NCBI RefSeq assembly: GCF_017916325.1
Contig: NC_090158.1
Location: forward strand, 294,501 to 358,500
Direction: 5' to 3'
DNA length: 64,000 nt
Origin: Leishmania martiniquensis
Lineage: Eukaryota > Euglenozoa > Kinetoplastea > Trypanosomatida > Trypanosomatidae
In this document: in pieces, positions 41,090 through 53,027 of the stretch
Layout of the letters: every line of letters starts with the position of its first letter
Numbering within the stretch: the stretch's first letter is position 1
Notes under the pieces: generated by a model
Told to the model about the DNA's origin: nothing
The model's input: only the letters and a program-made list of their open reading frames with translations
The model's database searches: none
Position numbers and translations under genes: made by a program

Positions 41090-42422
41090 CTCCTCCCCAC
41101 CACCACCACACACACACAGAGAGAGTGATCCATTGAGCCTTGATGCCCCTCGTCCCGAGCTGACCCCTCATTATCAGAGAATAGATCACAAAGCATAGCG
41201 AAAAGAAAAGAGGGGGAAGACAAAGCACATTTTGCTCTCATGAAGCCCACATGCACACACACACACGCGCAGAGACGCACACGAGCACCAACGCGTACAG
41301 CAAAGCCCAAGGCACCGATCAAGAAAGTGAGGGAAGAGAGGGAAGGAGACAGAATGAGTCATGGCGCGTCGTCATCGAAATCGAGCGCCTCTTGGGATCC
41401 TTTCCGCTTTTCTCTCTGGGCGGATCCGCTTAGCGTACCGATATGTGTGATGCGTTGCGAAGATGCTCTGGTGGGGCAGCGAAGAGTGGGGGGACTGGGA
41501 GTCGGCAGAGAGGAGGGGAGGGAGACTGGAAAGGAAAAGCAAAGGAGCAGAGGAGGAAGAGGGGAGGGACAAGAAAAAAGAGAGAGAAAGTTTAGGCAAC
41601 CTGAGAAACGGTTGGGCGTGAAGAACGATATCAAGCGCGTATTGCCGTTACCTTAGGAATGATGATGTCGATGCGCATCTTTGCTTCACAAAGAAAAAAA
41701 GACACATCACAGGTCAGCACAGCACCTACGCGTAGCCGCACAGGCATATGCATAGAGCGTGAGAGAGAGCGTTGCGAGTACATCAACACAACCATATATG
41801 CACACGATACGGAAGCATCGACGGAAGACCAGCAACCTTTTCCTTGCCTAAAAGGGCCCAAAAAGAGAGGGGGACGAGGGGGAAGGGGGGCAGATGCGCA
41901 CCAAGAGGAAAAAGACGAGAAGAACGTATGAGCTTGTTGGGAGTGAAAGAGGTGTAGTGGAGGAGGGGAGGAAGGGGGAGTGGGGGGGAGAAACGAGCCG
42001 TATCCCAACGCAGGCATAGACGCACACCAAAACGAGAAGGGGTTCACAGAGGAAAGAGAGCGCGCGATAATGAGAAGTCAACCAAAAAAAAACTCTATGT
42101 GTTTTTTTTATTTTGGAAAGGGAGAGGGGGAAGAAGTGCTTTAGCGATGAAGAAGAATGGCGAAGGCGAAGGCACGCACACATACACACACGCGCGCGCG
42201 CGGAAGGAAGACAAAGAAGGAAAAAAAGGAAAAAAAGGAGAGGGAGAGGATAGGCCGAGACCATGTGCTACGTGTTACTTGATGCGCGCGCCAACGCCAC
42301 AACAAACGCCAGATCACAACAAAGAGAGAAGACAAACGTCAGGGGAGGAGACCAAAATAAAAAAAAAATAGAAGAAATACTCAACGACAGCGAAAAAAAA
42401 GTTCAGGAAAAGAAACGCAGTT

Positions 42423-42450
42423 ACACACACACGCACACAAACACACACAC
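42423..42450. repeat. CA-rich microsatellite
   Basis: Interrupted CA run on the plus strand within the ACS-to-RRM protein A flank. Confidence 0.85.
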
Positions 42451-42727
42451 TTACATACGCTTATGTACACAATCACGAGCAAAAATAAATGAAGGAATAG
42501 AGAAAATAAAGAGGAGGCAAAACAGGTCGAACAACGTCAACGACAGCACGAAAAAAATGAACAGCCACGCTAGTATATCATTGTATACGTATAGAGAGTG
42601 AGTGAGAGAAGAGAAAGATAGGTATGTCAGCCATGGAAAAAAAATGCACACGCACACACACACAAATAAAAGAAAGGGCAATAAAGCGCTGAATAGAACA
42701 GTCAGAGAAACGGAAGGGTGCATGAAG

Positions 42728-42765
42728 AGACAGACAGACAGACGGGCAGACAGACAGAGACAGAG
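42728..42765. repeat. CAGA tetranucleotide repeat
   Basis: About 38 bp of CAGA units with one GGGCAGA interruption, plus strand. Confidence 0.85.
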
Positions 42766-43286
42766 CGAGGGAGAGGGGGAGAAGAGGCACAGGAAACGAC
42801 TATAAAATGTGGTGACACACAGGCCGAGGGCGAAGAAGAAGAACGGAAGGGGTGCGGGGGGGGAGGGTGAACGACGAGGCGAAAGAAAGGATACGCGAGG
42901 GGGGAGAAGGAGAGAGAGAGGTATGGATAGGGCGGCAGCGTGAAAACCTGTACGAAGGTGTCGCAGAACGACACAGGTAACACAGCAGATGCACAGCACC
43001 CATACAGCGCCTCAGAAGGGGGAGATGTGCAGGCGGTGGTCGCGTGAGGGAGAAATCGTTGTACGGGGAAGAGGGAAGGGAGACCTGAACACGCATCACT
43101 CTACCTGGCACTGCCCTCGCTCCCCCTCTCCCCGCTCACCTCCACTTATCCCCAGCATACACGGAAAAAGAGGAAAAAAATGGACAGGAGCGAAAAGAGC
43201 GCAAAGACGATACACACACACACACACGCACACACGTCGCCACGTGCAGATACACTCACAGACACGTGTGTAACTCAGAGAGAGAG

Positions 43287-43302
43287 GGTGGGTGGGTGGG
43301 TC
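43287..43302. repeat. GGGT tetranucleotide repeat
   Basis: Four consecutive GGGT units on the plus strand, a sequence able in principle to form a G-quadruplex. Confidence 0.85.
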
Positions 43303-43560
43303 ACTGGAGGCACAATCGCTCTCTCGGAGCATGTGTCTTTTGGAGTGAAGTGAGGGAAAGAAACGAAAATGGGAAGCAACAGGGAGGGGAGGGTTTTAAA
43401 AAAGGGGAGAGGGGAAACAGCGACGAGGAAACAAAAAAAAGGAAACTACAAAAGCGGTGGGATACGCACAACAGTGATAGAGATGGGGGGGCAGAGAAGC
43501 GCACAGAAAACACGTCTTTGCGGCATCGCTGCCCCTCCTCTCTTCTTCTATTGTGCGAAT

Positions 43561-43596
43561 GGTGTGCGTGTGTGTGTTAGTGTGTGTGTGTGTGGT
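43561..43596. repeat. TG-rich microsatellite
   Basis: Interrupted TG run on the plus strand. Confidence 0.85.
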
Positions 43597-45464
43597 GTAA
43601 GAGAAGAGAAAGAGAGGTGCCGTGAGTGAGACCTCTCAGAAAATTGCGTTCGCTCTTTCCCGCACGATTGCGTGAAATGGAAAAACGAAGGGAGAAAGGG
43701 AAACAAAAAGAATAAGAAAGACAAAAGGGGAAGAAAACGGCACTGACGCATGTTTGCGTGTGTGGTGTGGTGTGTGTGTGTGTGTGCGTGTGTGCTTCTT
43801 CTCTGTTTGTTTGCTTCTCTGCTTCTCTCTCTCCCTCTCGTCTCCGATTTTCTCTTTCTCTTTTTCTCGACCTCTTCTACTGTTCGCTGTTGAGCGCCGC
43901 AAGACGAACGCAATACAGTGCTCCTACCCGTTTGCCTCGGTTTGTCTCTTTTCACCGTCAAACGCACCGCAGCACGCTGCTTCTGCGTGCAGCGTAGGCC
44001 CTGCTGTGTGTGCGTGTGTTTTGGGTAGGTGGGCGGCCTTCGATGCCGATGTGAGGGGATGAAAAAGGAAGAGTGGGGGGAGATAGAAGAGAAATGGGAG
44101 GGGGGCGGAGGAGCTGAACTGAGAAAGGGAAAAAATAGAATCAAGGCCAAGACCAAACAGAAAAAAACGGCAGCAACGTCAAAAGAGTTGTGAAACACAC
44201 ACACACACATATGCACACGCGAAGTGCACATGCATGCGCAAAAAATAGATTTGGTCGATCTCCACTTCTATTGATATGTTCCTTTCTGTTTTTCTTTTTG
44301 TCGATGCTGTGCGCTCTGCTGTGCACCCACTACCACATCTTCTGCGTGCGTGCATGTCTGTGTGGGTGTTCCTGATCATCTACTTTCTCGCGTATGCACA
44401 CTCTCTTACATGTCTCTCTCTCTCTTTTGTGCTGTTCTCTTTGCTTCGATTTGTCGGAGAAGGCGGTTTGTATTTAAAAGCAAAGAGAAAAGACGAAAAA
44501 AAAAGAGGGCGAAACTTCTTGCGAGGAAAGGGCGAAGTGAAGGGGCAGGAGAAGTCCAGCGAGTATAGAACAGAGCGAAAAGCAGCAGTGTCCAGCACAC
44601 CAGCTCCACCGACAACCTCTCTCCACGAAAAAAACAAAAAAACCGATAGAAGAAAGCAAAGCGAATGCGTACACTTTTCTCCATCTGGGTATATGTGCGT
44701 GTGCGTGACTGTGCTGCTGGCGCCGGATACGCTATACCGGGGACTGCTGCTTCGCTGGGCTCATCACCGAATCGCTACTTCGGGAAGGAGGGCAGGAGAG
44801 AGAGAGGGGGGGAGGAGGAGGAAGAGGAAGGGCCAGTGATGTACTTCACAGCGTCGTATAGGTGCAGCGTACTTGGGCGCTCCTTTTAATATTATTTGGG
44901 GGGAGGAGCGAGCATTCGTGCACTAGCGAACCGGCTCGACTATGCAAATAGTGTGAGGGAGGGGAGGGAGGGAGGGGAGCACAAGATGGGCACCGAGTGG
45001 GGCAGGCAGGACGCATGTCTGCCGACAGCACAAGAGCCCATCTTTTATATGAGTGAGCGGATTTTATTCGACTCTATTTGCTTTGCGCGCCGTCACTCTT
45101 ACTGTTACTTTTGATAGAGAGAGGAACGGAGCCTTCTTCCGCAAATGTGTGTACCGTCTGATGCCGACTTGACGTTGTCAGCGCGACGTCAGCGCATTGC
45201 TTTACCTTCCACGGTTAAGTGATTTTTTTGCTTGATTGCTTCTCCGAAGCAGGCGGGGAAAGGGGAGGAGAAAAGTAGGAACAGCGAACGAAAATGAACC
45301 ACAAAAAAAAAACGCACCGAGGCCGGAGCATTGTGAGAGAGTGACCGTCCTTGAAAGGATGGGAGGGGGGCACGCCAACATGCCCTTCACGGGCACACAC
45401 ACACACACAAGGTCGACGAACTGAGCGGCTCTCTTTTTTCTCTACGCTGCTATGAGCACGCGCT

Positions 45465-45486
45465 TTGTGTGTGTGTGTGTGTGTGT
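45465..45486. repeat. TG microsatellite
   Basis: Perfect GT dinucleotide run of about 22 bp. Confidence 0.9.
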
Positions 45487-47002
45487 TCACGTGCCCTTCC
45501 CCCTCCCGCCCCCAAGATTCGTTATCAGAAGGACGGCCAGCAGACATCCGCATACAAGCAAAGCTCTTCGGCCTTCGTTGCACTATGGCCAACGGGCACA
45601 CTGAAGAGGACCCAGAAGAAAAGAGAGAAAACATGTATGGGGGCAGAAGAAAGACACGGATGCGGTGCGTCACTGGCACAAAATAAAAAGGGAACAACAC
45701 ATATACACGAACGCAAGCTCGCAGGCACGCATATACACGCATATAGACTCAGATAAGAGAGTCCGACGCAGAGAAGGCACATGCGCACGGACACGGCACA
45801 CACACACAGAGAGAGAGACATATATGTCCCAAACCCGCGAAGAGAAAAAGAGAACCGACATGTATACGTATACATATAGGCATGTGTGTATGTATATGTA
45901 GGTGTAGGTGTATGTGTATACGCAGAGGCATACATGCACATAAATCGATTGGCGACAGGGACAAAGAGAGAGGGAAAGAGCGAGAGAGACAAACACACTA
46001 GGCTGCCTCTCATCACCACACAGAGAAGCACAGCATCGAATAATACATATACATATATGTAGCGGAGCAAGGAAAGCACGCCACGCACGGGCAAACGCTG
46101 AAGAGGCGAACGGTTTAAAGGCCGCCACCCACCTGCATATATGCCAAGCAAGCAAACAAGCGAGAAGTAACAAGAGCGACAGTATCGCGTATCCGTGTTG
46201 CGCGCATTGGTCATGTGGAGGGAGGGTCGGGGGAGTGAGCGGAGACAGAGGCAGGTCACTCTCTGAAGGCCTTACAGAAACGAAAGCGATAGAAAAGACA
46301 ACACTTTCCCAGAAGGAAATCACATCAAAGAGAGACGAAAATGAAGAGACGACACGACAGAAATGCCCATCGGCGCCTTTTTTCGCGTACGTGCGTGCGC
46401 CTTCAGAGGAAAAGAGGACCCTCAAGCAGTTCTTTCCCTCCCCCGACCTCCCGCCTCGGCGCCGCTGCGATCGCTCGCGCGACAGTGGCAATCCTGCACC
46501 GGTGCTCTGCAGCATCAGGGCGGCCTAATGAGGAGAAAACAGAGAGGGAGATAGTCGTGCTGGCCACGCCAACAAGGCGGCAGGTCAAGAGGGGCGGGAG
46601 CCCCCTTCAAGAAGAGATGCGACGGTTCACTATGAGTGTAAGAGGAACGAAGCCACCATGGCAGCGTGATCCAGCAATAATAGGGAGAGGAGCTCACGCC
46701 ATCATAGCCATCGAGGGCCCTTGCACCACACACGACCAAAACTACCATTGTGAGGGGGGGAATAGTCAGCAGCAGCAGACACACTCGCGAGCGGAAAGCA
46801 TGAACGGGAACTTCAAGAACAAAGAAAAAGAGGGAGACGACAGCAACAAGTGCGACACATGGCAACAGCAGCGAAGCAACGCAACTCTCTCCTGTGCAGC
46901 GAATCTGGAGATCAAACGCGACGGAAGCGCCGTTCATGCGTCAATTCCTCTTCATCAGGCTCGTCCGCAGTGAATCAGAGGGCGAACGAGTCGAGCTGCG
47001 CT

Positions 47003-47474
47003 GTGCCCCACCCGGCGTTCTCGCGCAGGCCCCATCGCGCGGCGCCATGCAGTCTTAGACCGGTGCTACAGCAATGCGCACACTCGACCAGCTGAGTGCA
47101 GCCCCTGTCCCAAATCCTACGAAGCCCTCGCGTCGCAGGTCGCGAGCCGCCACACCAGCCCCTACGGGCCGCCCCTCCCCCGTTCCCCTTGCCGTGGCAG
47201 AGGCACTCCCCTCCCCTCCCCCCCACACACACACATCCGTGCGCAAAGCAAGGGCCGAGTGAGACGCGCTCAAGTCATGCTGTCGCTTTGCCGATTGCGT
47301 GCACGGCACGAGCCTCTTTCCGGTCGCGGGCCGCCAGCATGCGACGCCGAGGAGGACCTTGCCGCCCACATCCGCAGCGAAGCATCGCTCTCGCCCCCCC
47401 GCACGTCGTGGGTGCCTGCGATCGCTACCACTAGCAGCGGCTCGGCGTTAGCAAGAAGAGGAGCTGCTCGGCTC
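47003..47474. repeat. 472-bp direct repeat family 2, copy 2
   Basis: Second copy of the 40618-41089 sequence, same orientation, near-identical. It lies about 280 bp downstream of the RRM protein A stop codon in transcription sense, so inside its probable 3'UTR. Size, intergenic position and lack of coding capacity fit a SIDER-type retroposon or a locally duplicated UTR segment; I cannot decide between them. Confidence 0.95.
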
Positions 47475-47756
47475 TCTCACAAACAGCCTTGCCCGCGAAG
47501 TTCCCTTCCTCGCCGTCGGGGGGTGAGTGAATGTGGCGCGAGGATGCAGCGCACTGTGCAGAAGGGGATGCTGGCTCACGGATCTCTTTACTCCCCTGCT
47601 ACTGTTTGTGTGTTCGCTGTTTCACCCTATTGTTGCTGGTGCAGCGCTGCACTTTCTTCTGCATGTGCCGGCTCAGCCACCCTCTTTCCCTCCCTTCTTG
47701 CCCACGTGTGCGCGAAGGGGTCCCTCCTCTGGTGCTCGTCCTTCTGCTTCAAGCGA

Positions 47757-49553
47757 CTACTGCTGAGGAATAAAATAGAAGACGTTGGAGGAGGAGGCGG
47801 TCGGGTCACCACCCGTCAGGTACTCCTGCATGGCGCTGCCGCTCGCGCTGTAGGCGTTCGCTAGCGCGCTGCTATTAGTGTTTGTGTTGAGGCTGAGATT
47901 TCCCACACTCGAAGCAGATTCTCGGGTGCCATAGAAGCCCACGTTCGTGCAAGCGCTTAACGGTCGCTGTCGCTGCGCGGGCGGTTGCACTGGAGGTTGC
48001 GGCTTGAAGTACATAGCGTGCTGCGGCGGCGGCGGTGGCGGCGCCTGGAAGTGAATAAGGTGCTGAGAGGAGGGAAAGCCGATCGGTGCACTGGAGCTGG
48101 CCACACTTGACGAGGTTTCGGTGTGGGGCGTGGCACCGTCGCGGCTGCTGAACGACGTGTGCGACATCACCGAGGGCGGCTGCGGCACTATCGCCGGTGT
48201 GCTATGCGGTGGCACGGCCGCGAAGAGCTGCATCACCGGTACACCCCCACGCATGGTGGACAGCATTGTACTGTTCGACGCGTACACAACGGTCGGTGTC
48301 GAGGAGGCGCCAAGTGAGCTAGACGCCGACGTGTTGGCGCCAAGCGGAAAAGAGGCTGTGGTCGACACCGACTTGTGTACTGCGGATCCGGGCAGGGAAG
48401 TGACACCAGTTGGTGTCGCGAACGTGAAGGGCACCGACGACAGAACCATCGGTTTGGTGCTGGGCTGTGCCACAGCCGGCGGGTGCGGACTGCAAAGAGT
48501 AAACGCGGCCGTCGCCGGTGTGAGAGGCATCTCAGCTGGTGCCATCTGAGGCCCCAGCGTCGGCGGAGTGACCAGTCCCGAGCCGGTGCGGTTGCGCTGC
48601 GTCACTGGATGCAGTGGCTGCGGTGCAGCGGAGAGGTCGGCACGGCGCACCTGCAGCGTGCGGCCCTGCATCACCTTGCCGTTGAGAGACGAGATGCATG
48701 AGTTGGCGCTTTCGACATCGTAGAAGAGCACAAAGCCAAATCCGCGACAGCGACTGGAGTCATCCGCCTCCATGCAGAGCTTCGAGGACTCAATGCGGCC
48801 GAAGACCCCACACATCGCGCGGAAGGCGGAGGGGCGGAAGTTGACCGGCAAACCTGACATATAGACGTTGCGCTGTTGCAGGACAAACTTCTGCTGCTGC
48901 TGCTCAGCAGCCATGAGCGCCAGCACATCCTTCTGAACCCCACCCTGCGGAGGCGTGCTGTTTGTGAACGGCGGCAAGCTACCGTTTATCGACGGCGGTG
49001 GCGCCGTGCAGCGCTCACTCGCGTGGTGATCGCTAGTGCTGCTGCAGTTGCTCGCTGCGCTGGAGCCGGCGTAGACGGCGCGGTTCGGTGCGCTCGGGGT
49101 GGGGATTCCGTAGAAGTACTCGAGGTTCACCGCTGCCAGCTGTGTTGCGTTCCCCATCGTCGCACCTAATGTGGTAAGACTCCCAGCTTGGCTAGTGGGG
49201 GTGGCGTTGCTTGCACTGAAGGTTGGGGTGGTGACTGTGTTTGCGTATGTGGTGCTCAGGTTGGCGTCAGCGGCGTCACCAACCATGAGGCCGTCTGCGC
49301 CGCAGAACGAGAAGTAGAAGGAGCCGGTGCCGTCAAGGGGTACGACACTCGGCGGCTGACCGGGGGCACCATTCAATGAGGCACTCATGCTGCCGGTAGT
49401 CGCAGCAGTGTCGGTAGAAGGGGCCATGGTCGATGACGTCGTGCCTCCGCTAAGGTATTTGCAGAAGGAGTCGGTGCCGACGACTTGGCCGGGCATCATC
49501 CTGTACAACGGCCAGGTAGGTGAGGTGGGGCCATCCGTAGAGCTGTCCGCCAT
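47757..49553 (-). CDS. Single-RRM RNA-binding protein A
   Basis: 598 residues from ATG (MADSSTDGPTSPTWPLYRMM). The open frame runs 81 codons further upstream without an ATG and with low-complexity composition, so that part is 5'UTR. One RRM lies at about 229-305: RNP2 NVYMSGL, then FGRIESSKLCMEADDSS, RNP1 CRGFGFVLF, SCISSLNGKVMQGRTLQVRRAD. Outside the RRM the protein is Ser/Thr/Pro/Asn-rich, with a QQQQ stretch just before the RRM and PPPPPP and Pro/Gln runs near the C-terminus; these parts should be disordered. Such proteins in trypanosomatids usually bind 3'UTRs to control mRNA stability or translation, replacing transcriptional control. It is a paralogue of RRM protein B at 61241-63037. 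I cannot assign it to a named protein such as RBP10. Confidence 0.92.
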   Translation of the reverse strand: MADSSTDGPTSPTWPLYRMMPGQVVGTDSFCKYLSGGTTSSTMAPSTDTAATTGSMSASLNGAPGQPPSVVPLDGTGSFYFSFCGADGLMVGDAADANLSTTYANTVTTPTFSASNATPTSQAGSLTTLGATMGNATQLAAVNLEYFYGIPTPSAPNRAVYAGSSAASNCSSTSDHHASERCTAPPPSINGSLPPFTNSTPPQGGVQKDVLALMAAEQQQQKFVLQQRNVYMSGLPVNFRPSAFRAMCGVFGRIESSKLCMEADDSSRCRGFGFVLFYDVESANSCISSLNGKVMQGRTLQVRRADLSAAPQPLHPVTQRNRTGSGLVTPPTLGPQMAPAEMPLTPATAAFTLCSPHPPAVAQPSTKPMVLSSVPFTFATPTGVTSLPGSAVHKSVSTTASFPLGANTSASSSLGASSTPTVVYASNSTMLSTMRGGVPVMQLFAAVPPHSTPAIVPQPPSVMSHTSFSSRDGATPHTETSSSVASSSAPIGFPSSQHLIHFQAPPPPPPQHAMYFKPQPPVQPPAQRQRPLSACTNVGFYGTRESASSVGNLSLNTNTNSSALANAYSASGSAMQEYLTGGDPTASSSNVFYFIPQQ

Positions 49554-51808
49554 TCTGGCGCGGAAGTGCACCAAGCGTGAGGAGGAAGGAAAGCTGTGTG
49601 ACGTCGAAAGGACGGCGGTGAGCCAATAAGACCTGAAGGCGCAGCGAACGATGCGCCACGCGGTGAACGGGACACACACAGAGAGAGAGGAGAGCGGGGG
49701 GAGGGGGATGGTCCGAATGGATAAGCTCAACACGATGATGTGCAAGAGAGACAAGGTGACCAAACACGGAGAAAACGGCACACGGAGAGAGTGCACGGAT
49801 GTCTAATGGGGGAGGGGGAAGGGGGGAGGCAGCCGAACCGGAAAAGATACAGAGCACGAGGAGCCCGGGAAAGGGTGGCGACAACGAAAAAAAGGGACGC
49901 TTCAAAGCACACACGCACAGAGAAAGAGAGAGAATGAGGGCGGCCAGCAGAAGCACACCAACACCAACGATAAGAAGAGGCACACAAAAATCAGTGCGAT
50001 GGCGATTCAGGTGAGGACAGAGGCCACGAGAAGGTTAAAGAGAAGGGGGAGCGGGGCAGCGTTGACAGACGAGAAAGCAACGAGAGCGGCAAAGGCAGGG
50101 CAGAGCGCAAGACGAGTGGAGGGAGGGGGAGCCACCAATGTAGAGGAGCGTAAGAGGCGAAAGGAGAAGGCGAAAGGGGGGGCACGAAGTGTAATGGCCA
50201 ACTGCACACACACACACACATACACGCAGCACATTAACGTAAAGCAGTAAAGCAGAATGCGAACACAAACAGATGCGGGTGAGGGGGGTAGAGAGAGAGA
50301 GCACAACGCAAAGAATCACAGAGGGAAGAAAGAGGAGAAATGGGTAGAGTGAGGCGCCAACCGAACAGACGTAAAAAAAATTCAAAGAAGGTGTAAAATG
50401 CTCTGGGGAGAGAGAGAGGGGGGAGGAGGAGGAGGGGGGAGGCCACTCAGTCAAGGGGAGGAGAGGAAAGGGATGGGGATGAATCTGGTGCCTATGGGGC
50501 GTGGACGAGGCGCGGCACAGAAGGGATAATACAGAAGGCGTGAAACCCGACGAGATGAAGAGAGAGAGAGACAGATGGTGCGCTAAGTACACGCGCACAC
50601 ACACAGGCACACACGCGGAGACAGCTGCTTGGACGGGGCCTGCCAATGTCGGTTGACGAGGAGCGCGTTATTCCTGGGTTTGCCAGAGGCGTAACACACT
50701 CCCACGGGGCATAAAAAAAAGAGAGAAAGGGAGACGCGGTCAATCTTTGGGGCGATGAAAGAAAGACAGTGATGCGAAGATGGAAGGATGGAAAGACAGA
50801 AAGAGCGAAAAGGATTTGAGAGAGAGAGAGAGAGAGGAACTTCCGCAAAACGAAACTAAAATTGAAGATGGGGAAAGGGGGAGAGGAAAAAGTTTAAGTT
50901 TATGCTTTAAATAAGGGAGAGGGGGTGGGAGAGGGAGGCAAGGAGTACAAAGTGCGTTAGCGCCTTCCTTTCGTCTGCTCGTTTGTGTGCTTGCGCAGTA
51001 CAGCCGCCGCAACGTTCTTTTTCCCCTTTTTTTTCGAAAGATGTGGCTTAAAGATGCGTAACAAAACACACGCGCACACACAAAGAAAAAGGAAACAACG
51101 TCACGGGACACTACCTGCACGGGCAGCAACGACAACCGCAGTGGAGTGAAGATATCCGGTAAGGATAAGGGTTGGTGGCGAAGAGTGGGGAGAAGGCCTA
51201 CTCCGATCTGCGAGAAGTGGAGCTGAAGTGGACCAGAACAAAACACACGCACAAGAAACGACGAAGAGAAAAAAGAGAGAGAAAAGAGAGGTAACGTCCT
51301 CTAAAGTTGAAGACGACCAAAGAGAGAAATCGGAGAGCGCTACGGCAGAGAGGAGGGGGAAAGCGAACGAAATGATGCGGATGTTTGCCTGCGCAACCTA
51401 GCACAGAGGTGGCAGTTAATAATGCGAAGAAAGGGGAAAGAGCCGACGCGAAGGGAGCGGAAAGCGGCAGCGCGCCAAGAACCTCAACGAAACACCAAAA
51501 TGTAAATCGTGCGCTCGTCTTGCCCTCGTCTCTCTTTTTTTGCTGTTGTTTTTTGCCCCTTCAGTGTGCGTCCTCGTCCGCTGGTGCCCTTGAGCGGCTG
51601 AGAAGGCAGGGCGTTCGGTACGTGGAGCACGTTGTCTTGAGCAGCCGCACCCTGTGCTTTGCTTCTGGTGTGCGTGTCTCGCAGTTGTTTCTCTTCGGTT
51701 TGATATACACCGACTGCGAAAGCTTTTCGTTCTTTTTCTGTATCGCTGATGTTTCACCAACTTTTCTGCGAAAAGTCGGGGGACAGAGGCGCGACAAGGT
51801 AATGAGCA

Positions 51809-51845
51809 AATATTAATAAATATATATATATATGTGTGTGTATAA
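51809..51845. repeat. AT-rich repeat followed by TG
   Basis: TATTAATAAATATATATATATATGTGTGTG-type run (shortened here) on the plus strand. Confidence 0.8.
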
Positions 51846-52096
51846 AAAGAGGGTACCAGAGGAAGAAAGAGGGGGAGGGGGTATTGCTTTTGTTGTCGTA
51901 GTCAACCTCAAAGCCAGCGTCTCAGCGCGGCGGGTCGATGAAAGCGCACCTGTACACGCACTAAAATAAATTTAGCACAGCGCCAGCGAGGAGAGAACTC
52001 TGGGGAGAGAAGAGAAGTACAAAAAAACGATACAAAAAAAAAGACACGCAGAACGGAGAAGGGAGAACGAAAGCTTAGAGCCAATAATAACAAACA

Positions 52097-52133
52097 CATA
52101 TATAATGATATATACATATATATAATTATATAC
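52097..52133. repeat. AT-rich repeat
   Basis: Interrupted TA repeats, plus strand, in the flank upstream of RRM protein A. Confidence 0.8.
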
Positions 52134-52856
52134 GTGGAAAGAGAGAGACGTGCACAAGCGAGAGACCACCGAGCGTGAGAGGGGACAGCAGCAGACTTTC
52201 GGCCCCTCTGATCTTGGAGCGTTGGTCACTGGCTTTGGTAGGGAGAGAAATGTTTGCTTTTTCTTTTTCTCGTTGCTTCTTTTTGCTTCGCTTTTTTCTT
52301 CTCGTTCTTGTCTTTGTGGTTCACAGAGGCTGGTGCACTGAAGTTTGCTCGTTTCGTATGTGTGTGTCTGTGTATTTTTATGCGTGTATTTGTGTGTTGC
52401 GCTGAACGGGAGGGAAAGAAAAAGGCTCCCCTTCCTGGTGTTGATGCTGCTGTGACAGAGGTTTGGGGAGGAAGGGAGAGAGGGCTTAGGTACACTACGT
52501 AGAGTGTCCAGAAGGGTGGGTTGCATGCGCAGACGTGTGCGACAACGATGTGCAACGGCAAAAAAAAATGGACAGAATAGAGCCAATGAAGTGTAAGAGA
52601 AAAGGACAGTCAAATAAAAAAAATAAAGCAGTAGATAGGGTCGGCACAGCGCAGCTTATGGGACAGGGGGGAGGGAGTATGCTGGGCTGTGCTGCACTTC
52701 AGCACACGCACTGTCCGCGACTGTTCCATCCACGGGTCAGCGGGTGGCCTACAGTGGTGCTGTTCCACAGCAAGCAAGGGACAGCCACCGGGTTGAGCGA
52801 GTGGAAGCAAGAGCACTTACTGACTGCCCACGCAGCCTTTCCCGTGCACCCTAGCT

Positions 52857-53027
52857 TCAAAGGGTCCGCGGTCCGTCACCGCCGGCGGGCGATAGTGTCA
52901 GCTGTTCCTTCAGCGAAGACGGTGGCGGCGGCCCTTGACTAATAAGCTGCACATAGGGAGTGAAGTGCTCTTCGAACGCACCCGCCTGCCCTCCCACCAC
53001 AGCTGGGACTCGACCGGTGCCCTCCAT
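52857..53027 (-). other. Possible small ORF of 56 codons
   Basis: Starts at an ATG (MEGTGRVPAVVGGQAGAFEE) and ends GGDGPRTL. Unlike other frames in this flank it is not a simple-sequence peptide. It resembles nothing I recognise, and no other evidence supports expression. It may simply be the translated side of the complex island at 52640-53060. Confidence 0.2.

Larger units (their letters stand above)
39533..47756. other. 8.2-kb gene-free flank between ACS and RRM protein A
   Basis: No supported gene. Frames of up to about 280 codons on the minus strand translate to Cys/Val/Leu/Ser or Ser/Phe/Leu strings typical of pyrimidine-rich DNA. From about 41,100 to 46,400 the plus strand is largely purine-rich, with CA, GA and CAGA repeats. 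Both copies of the 472-bp repeat lie here (40618-41089, 47003-47474). The right part is the probable 3'UTR of RRM protein A; the left part carries the ACS trans-splice region (purine run at about 39801-39855). Confidence 0.6.

Noticed and set aside
42728..42765. CAGA array considered as a CRISPR-like or regulatory repeat
   Set aside because: It is a simple tetranucleotide microsatellite without spacers, in a eukaryotic genome.
45525..46515. Overlapping minus-strand frames of 244 and 281 codons
   Set aside because: Translations are Cys/Val/Tyr/Ser strings from CA, GA and TA repeats; the two overlapping frames cannot both be genes and neither has a domain.
49554..49796. 81-codon upstream extension of RRM protein A
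   Set aside because: No ATG in the extension and pyrimidine-rich composition typical of a 5'UTR. The same reasoning removed the extension of protein B at 63038-63244.
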